A stretch of 9,455 nt of DNA from contig JAESUD010000114.1 in NCBI GenBank assembly GCA_016763335.1, forward strand, positions 1 through 9,455, read 5' to 3'. Below are positions 1 through 5,299 of this stretch, in pieces. The translations under genes were made by a program, and so were the position numbers. The number at the start of each line of letters is the position of its first letter. Positions within the stretch are counted from its first letter, which is position 1. The notes below the pieces were generated by a model. That model worked only from the letters and a program-made list of their open reading frames with translations, was not told where the DNA came from and searched no databases. This stretch comes from Emcibacteraceae bacterium (GTDB lineage: Bacteria; Pseudomonadota; Alphaproteobacteria; Sphingomonadales; Emcibacteraceae).

Positions 1-770
1 ATCACGGTCTGCGCCCAGTTAAGAACATCATCCCCCGCCTGCATTTCAAAGCCGAAGTGAAGAAACTTATATCCGCCTGCTTCAAATATCTGTGCACTAT
101 TTGCCCCGCCATGAAAGTTTGAAATATACCAGCTCTTATCTTTAAAATAGTGGCTTCCCTCACCAAAAATACTATTGAAATTCTCAAGTCCGCCAATATG
201 GGTCATGCCGATAATGTTAGGGTCAAACCGCACAATCCGTCCACTTTCATCACGAAGTTCGTCAAAACGGTCACGCTGCCTCGGGAAATTGCTATCACGC
301 CAATACCAATCATAGTCATGATTTCCTGGCACCACCGAGAAGACCACGCCTGTGGCGGCGAGCATGTCATATCCACGTTTGGCCAGCGGCATTTCAAAGT
401 TTTTAATCCCTTCATCAAGTTCCGGATTTACTTTCGGGCTGTCATCCGCCAACCGAAGGCCACGGGCGTAATGAGCGGGATCAATACCGTTTTGGCGATG
501 TTGCCACACATCACCAACTGATGTTACAAAGGTAATCTCGCCCCCACTCGCTTCGGTATTATCGGTAATATATTGCATATGTTCGATAAACATTGCCGCC
601 GCATCGATAGGGTAATCCTCGGTATCTTGATGTCTATAATCGACCATATTTTGTGTGTCGGGAATGACTGCAATGGTAAACTTATGATCAACCTGTGCTT
701 CACCATCACACCCCGCCAGTGTTCCAACTGCGAGTATAATAAATAAAATATTTTTTATACTCGCAGTCAT
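1..770 (-). CDS. Lipoprotein calcineurin-like metallophosphoesterase (3' end outside window)
   Basis: The frame starts at an ATG at 768-770 and stays open to base 1, so 256 codons are visible and the C-terminus is missing. The N-terminus is a lipoprotein signal: K6, a hydrophobic stretch (about residues 8-17), then the lipobox L-A-G-C with the lipidated cysteine at 21. The mature part begins with a metallophosphoesterase core: PDTQ (D38-Q40, a D-x-Q form of the usual D-x-H), GDVWQ (G86, D87) and GNHD (149-152), which supply ligands for a dinuclear metal centre. The later His motifs would lie beyond the window edge. The protein is probably anchored to the outer or inner membrane facing the periplasm and hydrolyses a phosphoester; the substrate cannot be read from the sequence. 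It begins 2 nt after the stop of the M24 peptidase gene, with GGGGA 9 nt before the ATG, so the two genes are probably co-transcribed. Codons 2-15 form one long hairpin. Confidence 0.85.
   Translation of the reverse strand, partial: MTASIKNILFIILAVGTLAGCDGEAQVDHKFTIAVIPDTQNMVDYRHQDTEDYPIDAAAMFIEHMQYITDNTEASGGEITFVTSVGDVWQHRQNGIDPAHYARGLRLADDSPKVNPELDEGIKNFEMPLAKRGYDMLAATGVVFSVVPGNHDYDWYWRDSNFPRQRDRFDELRDESGRIVRFDPNIIGMTHIGGLENFNSIFGEGSHYFKDKSWYISNFHGGANSAQIFEAGGYKFLHFGFEMQAGDDVLNWAQTV
727..767 (-). repeat. Near-perfect inverted repeat (hairpin) just after the phosphoesterase start codon
   Basis: Bases 727-739 (ACTGCGAGTATAA) are the exact reverse complement of 755-767. Inside these arms, 740 and 754 mismatch, then 741-745 pair with 749-753, leaving a 3-base loop. 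In the minus-strand mRNA the stem begins directly after the AUG and covers codons 2-15, which encode the signal peptide. There is no U-run after it in the sense direction. On the plus strand it is followed by CATTTTTAATT, which looks terminator-like for antisense transcription. Its role is unknown; hindering translation initiation is the simplest reading. Confidence 0.8.
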
Positions 771-772
771 TT

Positions 773-2047
773 TTAATTATCCCCAAACGGATCATCAATG
801 GCCACGCTTGGATTGCTGAACCAATTTGGTCCGTCTTCGGTCATATAGCAGCAGTCTTCTAAGCGTACACCAAATTCACCGGGGATCGCCACCGTTGGTT
901 CGATGCTGAAACACATGCCCGGCTCAAGCAGGCGTTTATTGCCAAGAACCGCATTGCCCCATTCATGCATATCCAGCCCGATACCGTGACCCGTCCTGTG
1001 CGGTAATCCCGGGGTTTCATAGCCCGGACCATAACCGGCATCGACAATGATTTTTCGGGCGGCGATATCAATATTTTCCATCGGCGCGCCAATTTGCGCG
1101 GCAGCAAAGCCCGCTGCTTGTGCTTTTTTCTCGAGATCCCATACGCGTTTTTGCACGTCTGTATGCTGTCCGAATACGAATGTACGACTGACGTCCGATG
1201 TATAATTATGAACATCACATCCACCGTCCATCAACACAATCATCCCTTCTTCAAGCTCCGGTTCAACGATGGAACCATGCGGCGAAGACGACACCACGCC
1301 AATCATTGTCCCTAGATACCCTTTTGCGCCAAGTTTGCTCAGTGCGAGTGCCGATAATGCCCCAATTTCCGAACCGCGCATACCAAGTTTAATTTCCTTG
1401 GTACAGGCTTTATAGGCTTCCATGGTGATATCGGTGGCATGTTGTAATAACGCAAGCTCAGTTGATGATTTAATAATACGGCATTCAGCCGTTACCGGAT
1501 CGGCGCTGACAATGTCCAAATGCGGTACTTCTTTACGAATACCGTCAACAAGGAAAAACCTTGTCCGTTCCCCGACCGCAAGTTTACCCGAAGTAATTCC
1601 CATATCATTTAAAATGGATGCGACAAGCTTATAAGGGCTTTCATGCTCTTCCCAGCCACGCACTTCATTACCCATGATAATACGCTCGCGAAGGCGGCCT
1701 TCTTCAAACATCGGGCAAATATAAACAACCTCGCCATTTTGCGGGATAATCGCCGCCTGCATACGCTCGCTCTGTCCCCATCGCATACCGGTAAAATATG
1801 AAAGATTGGTACTGCTTTCCAAGTACACCGCTTCAATATCATTTTCCGCCATAAGTCTTTTGGCTTTTTCAACACGGGCGATATGTTCAGCTTTGGATAT
1901 TGGTTCAATGCCGCCCATCATGTTTTTTAAATGATCAAACGGCCCTGCTTGCACCTTCGGCGCACTCACAGTCTGCCCACATGCCGTAACAATCCCTGCT
2001 GCTCCCGCCATGCTCGACATTTTTAAAAAATTTCTTCTACTATTCAT
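773..2047 (-). CDS. Tat-exported lipoprotein, M24 family metallopeptidase (Xaa-Pro aminopeptidase/creatinase fold)
   Basis: The protein has 424 residues. The N-terminus carries a twin-arginine signal (S3-R-R-N-F-L-K, R4/R5), a weakly hydrophobic stretch and a lipobox V-T-A-C with cysteine 23. A predicted Tat lipoprotein fits both. Residues about 50-185 form the creatinase-like N-terminal domain, and about 190-420 the pita-bread M24 domain. All five expected metal ligands are visible: D274 (VLMDGG), D285 (TSDVSRT), H354 (TGHGIGL), E383 (SIEP) and E397 (VRLED). H257 and H361 match the conserved substrate/catalytic histidines. The family removes N-terminal residues ahead of proline, or hydrolyses related C-N bonds; the exact substrate is not determined here. 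The ATG at 2045-2047 is preceded by a strong GGGAGAG site. A candidate promoter lies in the 89-nt gap upstream. The phosphoesterase gene follows 2 nt after the stop. Most characterised M24 aminopeptidases are cytosolic, so export is noteworthy. Confidence 0.92.
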   Translation of the reverse strand: MNSRRNFLKMSSMAGAAGIVTACGQTVSAPKVQAGPFDHLKNMMGGIEPISKAEHIARVEKAKRLMAENDIEAVYLESSTNLSYFTGMRWGQSERMQAAIIPQNGEVVYICPMFEEGRLRERIIMGNEVRGWEEHESPYKLVASILNDMGITSGKLAVGERTRFFLVDGIRKEVPHLDIVSADPVTAECRIIKSSTELALLQHATDITMEAYKACTKEIKLGMRGSEIGALSALALSKLGAKGYLGTMIGVVSSSPHGSIVEPELEEGMIVLMDGGCDVHNYTSDVSRTFVFGQHTDVQKRVWDLEKKAQAAGFAAAQIGAPMENIDIAARKIIVDAGYGPGYETPGLPHRTGHGIGLDMHEWGNAVLGNKRLLEPGMCFSIEPTVAIPGEFGVRLEDCCYMTEDGPNWFSNPSVAIDDPFGDN

Positions 2048-2052
2048 GAAAG

Positions 2053-2059
2053 CTCTCCC
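2053..2059 (-). promoter_or_regulatory. Ribosome binding site of the M24 peptidase gene
   Basis: Read on the minus strand, GGGAGAG lies 5-6 nt before the ATG at 2047. It is a strong purine-rich Shine-Dalgarno match and supports the start that gives the complete Tat signal. Confidence 0.7.
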
Positions 2060-2085
2060 AAACCTGTTATTTTTATATGCTTAAA

Positions 2086-2114
2086 TTTGTAAGGACTGTT
2101 ATAGAAATTGGCAA
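2086..2114 (-). promoter_or_regulatory. Candidate promoter of the M24-phosphoesterase pair
   Basis: On the minus strand TTGCCA (2109-2114) is followed after 17 bp by TACAAA (2086-2091), 38 nt before the ATG. The same TTGCnA-N17-TACAAA pattern occurs before the nitrilase gene. The -10 is a poor match to TATAAT, so this rests on spacing, position and the parallel. The rest of the 2048-2136 gap shows no terminator-like hairpin after the acetyltransferase gene, so readthrough from upstream is also possible. Confidence 0.35.
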
Positions 2115-2136
2115 GAGAGATTATGTTAAATATTAG

Positions 2137-2640
2137 TTACCCTATCACCTTCTGCATCAGCACCACATCAAGCCAGCGCCCGAATTTGAAACCGACATCG
2201 CGCATGGTGCCAATTTTTCTAAATCCGAGCTTTTTATGTAACTTGATAGACCCCATATTTTCACTATCGCCAATAACCGCAATGATATTTTTAAGTCCGA
2301 GTTTTTCGCATTCGACCAAATTTGCTTCCATCAGTTTAAAACCAACACCGGAAAGCCGCTTATTCGGATTAACATAAATGGCATTTTCTACCGTTTTTGA
2401 ATATGCTGATCTCTCCCGGTATGGTGACACATAGGAATAAGCAACCACCTCATCCTCAACTTCAGCGACCATATGCGGAAAGCCTAGCTTTATGATGCTT
2501 TCGCGCTTGGCCAATAACTCTAATTTTGATGGCGGTGTCTCATCAAATGTTGCCGTGCCGTGCAGCACTTCATATTCATAAATATCATAAATGGCCTCTA
2601 TATCGGTTTCCAATGATGGTCGGATAATAATATCAGTCAT
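2137..2640 (-). CDS. GNAT N-acetyltransferase, phosphinothricin/methionine (PAT/MnaT-like) group
   Basis: The protein has 167 residues, a usual length for this group. It probably transfers an acetyl group from acetyl-CoA to the amino group of a small amino-acid-like substrate in the cytosol. Visible signs are the N-terminal IRP...D-x-E/A-I-Y-x-I-Y segment with GTATFDE (about 28-34), the Y-S-Y-V-S-P-Y-R-E-R-S-A-Y strand (about 68-80), the motif-A pyrophosphate loop R-L-S-G-V-G (94-99), the IAVIGD strand with N and S-I-K-L-H-K-K-L-G-F after it, and the GFKFGRWLDV tail typical of PAT/YncA relatives. The ATG overlaps the nitrilase stop in ATGACTGA (8-nt overlap), and only a weak GGAT-type ribosome site precedes it, so translation is probably coupled to the nitrilase. 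The real acceptor is unknown: relatives include herbicide-resistance enzymes and methionine sulfone/sulfoximine detoxifiers. Confidence 0.88.
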   Translation of the reverse strand: MTDIIIRPSLETDIEAIYDIYEYEVLHGTATFDETPPSKLELLAKRESIIKLGFPHMVAEVEDEVVAYSYVSPYRERSAYSKTVENAIYVNPNKRLSGVGFKLMEANLVECEKLGLKNIIAVIGDSENMGSIKLHKKLGFRKIGTMRDVGFKFGRWLDVVLMQKVIG

Positions 2641-3595
2641 CTATTAAATCCAAAGTTGATTGCCGGCGACGATCAACGGTTAATTTTGTCACATCCGGCC
2701 TTGAATAATGACCCGCGGGATCAAAGTTTTGTCTTTCCTCCCGCACCCTTGCATGGTCTATTTCTGCAACATATAGCCCTTCTTCACCAACTTGCGGCTC
2801 AATGAGCCACTGCCCGTCCGGCGCACTAAGGCACGAACCGCCATTGGCAAAATATTCCTTATCACCAGCACCTTTCATAATTTCATTTAAATAAAGCGTA
2901 TCTTCAGGAAAATCCTGTGGTCGCATTAACCCGCATACGGAAATAACAAATGAACGGCCTTCCTTTGCCATATGGCGGGTAAGATCGCGGGTATTATGTT
3001 CGCCGCCGGGCCAGATCGCCACATGCAGGTCTTCGCCCATCGCATAAAGGGCGGCGCGCGGTAAAGGCATCCAGTTTTCCCAACAATTAAGGCCACCAAC
3101 TGTGAATGCGCCAAGATCATGCACCCGCAGCCCGTGACCGTCGCCCTGCGACCATGTCAGACGTTCTTCATAAGTTGGCATAAGTTTTCTATGGGTCGAA
3201 CAAATTTCGCCTTGCTGATTAATATATACCATGGTGCAATATAGGCTATGGCCGCCGCGGTCCTTTGCCCGCTCAATTATACCAAGGTAAACCGCAATCT
3301 CGCCTTCGCGTGCGGCGGCACATACGGTGTCAAGATGACCTTGTTCAATTTGCACCGCCTGATCCATATAAACCGCATGGAATTCTTTTTGGTCTTTTGC
3401 ATTAAAGCGTGCGCCGCCTGTTGGTTCAATCCAAAACGGATATCCCGGCACCAATGCCTCACCAAAAGCAACCAATGAAACACCCTGTTTTGCGGCATCA
3501 TTGATATAATTTATTACTTTTTCAAGTGTCGCTTCACGCTGAAGCCATACAGGGGCAATTTGTGCCAAGCCTACTTTCAACAAATCTTTTTTCAT
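2633..3595 (-). CDS. Nitrilase (carbon-nitrogen hydrolase superfamily)
   Basis: The protein has 320 residues, full length for a nitrilase. The superfamily hydrolyses non-peptide C-N bonds through a Glu-Lys-Cys triad. Here these are E46 (AFGEALVPGYPFW), K137 (HRKLMPTYEERLTW, with the supporting E144) and C171 (GGLNCWENWMPLPR). The Cys-Trp-Glu context, the W-S-Q-G-D-G segment after the lysine loop, the AIWPG strand and the C-terminal GHYSRPDV-x-x-L-x-V signature match true nitrilases (nitrile to acid plus ammonia) better than amidases. The protein has no signal peptide, so it is cytosolic. The ATG at 3593-3595 is preceded by AAGAGA. The acetyltransferase gene overlaps its 3' end by 8 nt, and a divergent EAL gene lies upstream. 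Whether the natural substrate is aliphatic, aromatic or an arylacetonitrile cannot be decided from sequence alone. Confidence 0.93.
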   Translation of the reverse strand: MKKDLLKVGLAQIAPVWLQREATLEKVINYINDAAKQGVSLVAFGEALVPGYPFWIEPTGGARFNAKDQKEFHAVYMDQAVQIEQGHLDTVCAAAREGEIAVYLGIIERAKDRGGHSLYCTMVYINQQGEICSTHRKLMPTYEERLTWSQGDGHGLRVHDLGAFTVGGLNCWENWMPLPRAALYAMGEDLHVAIWPGGEHNTRDLTRHMAKEGRSFVISVCGLMRPQDFPEDTLYLNEIMKGAGDKEYFANGGSCLSAPDGQWLIEPQVGEEGLYVAEIDHARVREERQNFDPAGHYSRPDVTKLTVDRRRQSTLDLIDD

Positions 3596-3626
3596 TTAAG
3601 TCTCTTCAATTAGTTTGCAGATAATA

Positions 3627-3655
3627 TTTGTATGAGGTTTAATTTATTTTCGCAA
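3627..3655 (-). promoter_or_regulatory. Candidate promoter of the nitrilase-acetyltransferase pair
   Basis: On the minus strand TTGCGA (3650-3655) and TACAAA (3627-3632) are separated by 17 bp, and the -10 ends 31 nt before the ATG. The -35 forms one arm of a 7-bp inverted repeat whose other arm is the candidate -35 for the divergent EAL gene. The call rests on spacing and position; the -10 is not consensus. Confidence 0.4.
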
Positions 3656-3673
3656 GTCTGACGATTTTGCGAA
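3649..3673. repeat. Inverted repeat TTCGCAA-N11-TTGCGAA between divergent genes
   Basis: Bases 3649-3655 and 3667-3673 are exact reverse complements. Each arm contains a TTGCGA hexamer pointing outward, and each hexamer is 17 bp from a plausible -10. The repeat may simply be two back-to-back -35 elements, or a regulator operator covering both promoters. A looser third copy of the half-site (TTAGCAAA) follows at 3678-3685. The full non-coding stretch is 3596-3736; nothing else in it is convincing. Confidence 0.5.
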
Positions 3674-3695
3674 TATGTTAGCAAACCTTTAAACT
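3667..3695 (+). promoter_or_regulatory. Candidate promoter of the EAL-domain gene
   Basis: TTGCGA (3667-3672), 17 bp, then TAAACT (3690-3695), ending 41 nt before the ATG at 3737. An alternative is TTAGCA (3678-3683), 16 bp, TATCTA (3700-3705). A TATAAT at 3720-3725 is too near the ribosome site (AAGGA, 3726-3730) to act as -10 for a transcript that keeps that site. Confidence 0.35.
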
Positions 3696-3736
3696 TTTTT
3701 ATCTAAAGTCATATTTAATTATAATAAGGATTAAAT

Positions 3737-5299
3737 ATGGGTAAAATTCCAGACCGCTTCCTGGGCTTCGCTTTTTCTGTTGGTGACATCTTAATTGAAG
3801 TGGATAATGAATTTAAAATACTGAACGCCGATGGTGCAATCAGTGAAATTAGTTTGAATTTAGCTGACATTAAAGAAATGTCATTTCCAGACTTACTTGC
3901 AGATGATGAAAAAGAACAATTTAAAAATATATCATCCGCCCTTAAATCATCGAACAGGATCGGGCCAATTCATTTTAAGGTCGGGAAACCTGATACAGTA
4001 AAAAAGAATTTTGCTTTATTTTTAGGTAAGCTGCCACATGATGAAAATCGGTTATTCATTGTCCTGATGTCTTCTTACCGCCTCGGCGCGCCAGCTACAA
4101 TTAAATCTGACAATCAAAATAATGGCGATGAAGTAGAAAACTTCCTTGAAAAGGTTGAAAATATTTTAGTCGAGAATAAAGACCAGGATAAAAACCTCAA
4201 TATTACATTACTCGAAACGCCAGATAACCAAAATTTAAGCAAAGAAGATCAGAATGAGCTTAGCGGTCTGCTTAATAAATATTCGACCGGTGGTAACACC
4301 GCAGGGAAACTCGGTGATAACAGATATGCCGTTATCCATTCAAAGGAACCGGACGGACTGGCAACTGAAAACTTAATAAGGGAACTTACCAAGGCTACAG
4401 GGCTTGATCTTAAAAGCACCACTATTGATGCCGATCAAAATATTCTAAGTGAAGAAGATGGTGTGCGGGCACTGATATTCAGTTTGCAACAATTTGCCGA
4501 AGGTAATGACGGATTTGATGTTGAATCACTCGCAAACGGTTATGATGAAATTGTTGAAAATACTGCGAATAAAGTAAAACATCTAAGAGATATCTTAAAA
4601 AATGGTGATTTCACACTCGTCTATCAACCTATCGTCACTTTAAAAGATAAAAAAGTTCATCACTCAGAGGCTCTTATCCGCTTTAATGATCCAAAACTAC
4701 ATAATCTTCAATTTGAGACTATTTGTTTTGCAGAAAAAGTCGGTCTCATACAGGAATTTGATAAAGCCACATTTAAACGTGCGGTGGAAAAGATTGAACA
4801 AATTAAAAAGACAGGAACACAGCCTAAACTGGCCGTTAACATGTCCGGTCGCTCGCTTTCAAATAAAGGGTTCCTTGATGATCTAAAAGTTAGATTAAAA
4901 GATCATATTCATTTGAAAGATTATATTTCACTTGAAATTACTGAATCTGCAGAAATTACCGATCTCAAACAACTTGCTGAAGTAATCAATGAAATCCGCG
5001 AAATGGGATTTAATGTTTATCTTGATGATTTTGGTGCTGGTGCTGCTGGATTTAAATACCTGCGTGAACTCGAAGTAGACGGCGTTAAAATTGACGGTGA
5101 ATATGTTCGTGATGCGTTGGTAAACAGTAAAATCAGAGCCTTCCTGCGCTCAATTGTCATGCTTTGTAATGACCTCAATATTGAAACCATTGCAGAATGG
5201 GTGGAAACAGAAGAACAGGCAGAACTCTTAATATCCCTAGGCGTAACCTATGCACAGGGATATCTCTACGGCAAACCAACTGTGGGCATTAAGGGTTAA
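3737..5299 (+). CDS. PAS-like / degenerate GGDEF / EAL protein, predicted c-di-GMP phosphodiesterase
   Basis: The protein has 520 residues, no signal peptide and no membrane segment. Residues about 10-115 look like a PAS-type sensor fold. About 132-235 resembles a GGDEF fold (LTLLE-like strand at 157-160, then GGNTAGKLGDNRYAVI at 185-200) but lacks the GG(D/E)EF active loop, so cyclase activity is not expected. About 285-520 is an EAL domain. Its key residues all appear present: E311 in S-E-A-L-I-R, N368 (VNMS), E400 (LEITE), D430/D431 (LDDFGAG), K451 (VKIDG), E487 (AEWVET) and Q507 (AQGYLYGKP). It should therefore linearise c-di-GMP in the cytosol, with the N-terminal part sensing a signal. 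The loop-6 DDFGAG (commonly DDFGTG) and AEWVE (commonly AEGVE) are variants. AAGGA sits 6 nt before the ATG. The gene is divergent from the nitrilase pair, convergent with the symporter gene, and visibly more AT-rich than the symporter. Confidence 0.9.
   Translation: MGKIPDRFLGFAFSVGDILIEVDNEFKILNADGAISEISLNLADIKEMSFPDLLADDEKEQFKNISSALKSSNRIGPIHFKVGKPDTVKKNFALFLGKLPHDENRLFIVLMSSYRLGAPATIKSDNQNNGDEVENFLEKVENILVENKDQDKNLNITLLETPDNQNLSKEDQNELSGLLNKYSTGGNTAGKLGDNRYAVIHSKEPDGLATENLIRELTKATGLDLKSTTIDADQNILSEEDGVRALIFSLQQFAEGNDGFDVESLANGYDEIVENTANKVKHLRDILKNGDFTLVYQPIVTLKDKKVHHSEALIRFNDPKLHNLQFETICFAEKVGLIQEFDKATFKRAVEKIEQIKKTGTQPKLAVNMSGRSLSNKGFLDDLKVRLKDHIHLKDYISLEITESAEITDLKQLAEVINEIREMGFNVYLDDFGAGAAGFKYLRELEVDGVKIDGEYVRDALVNSKIRAFLRSIVMLCNDLNIETIAEWVETEEQAELLISLGVTYAQGYLYGKPTVGIKG

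Noticed and set aside
150..521. Open frame of 123 codons on the plus strand
   Set aside because: It lies wholly antisense to the phosphoesterase gene, whose minus-strand frame carries the PDTQ, GDVWQ and GNHD motifs and a lipobox. The plus-strand translation shows no recognisable domain.
727..774. Rho-independent terminator between the M24 and phosphoesterase genes
   Set aside because: In the sense (minus) direction no T-run follows the stem, and the hairpin lies after the next gene's start codon. Only the antisense direction looks terminator-like, and no plus-strand gene leads into it.
2137..3595. Nit1C-type nitrilase gene cluster
   Set aside because: A nitrilase next to a GNAT gene suggests Nit1C, but the radical SAM, AIR synthase-like and flavoprotein genes of that cluster are absent; the neighbours are an EAL gene and an M24 peptidase.
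3719..3725. TATAAT at 3720-3725 as -10 of the EAL gene
   Set aside because: Transcription would start about 5 nt before the ATG and lose the AAGGA ribosome site at 3726-3730; a TA-rich leader is the simpler explanation.
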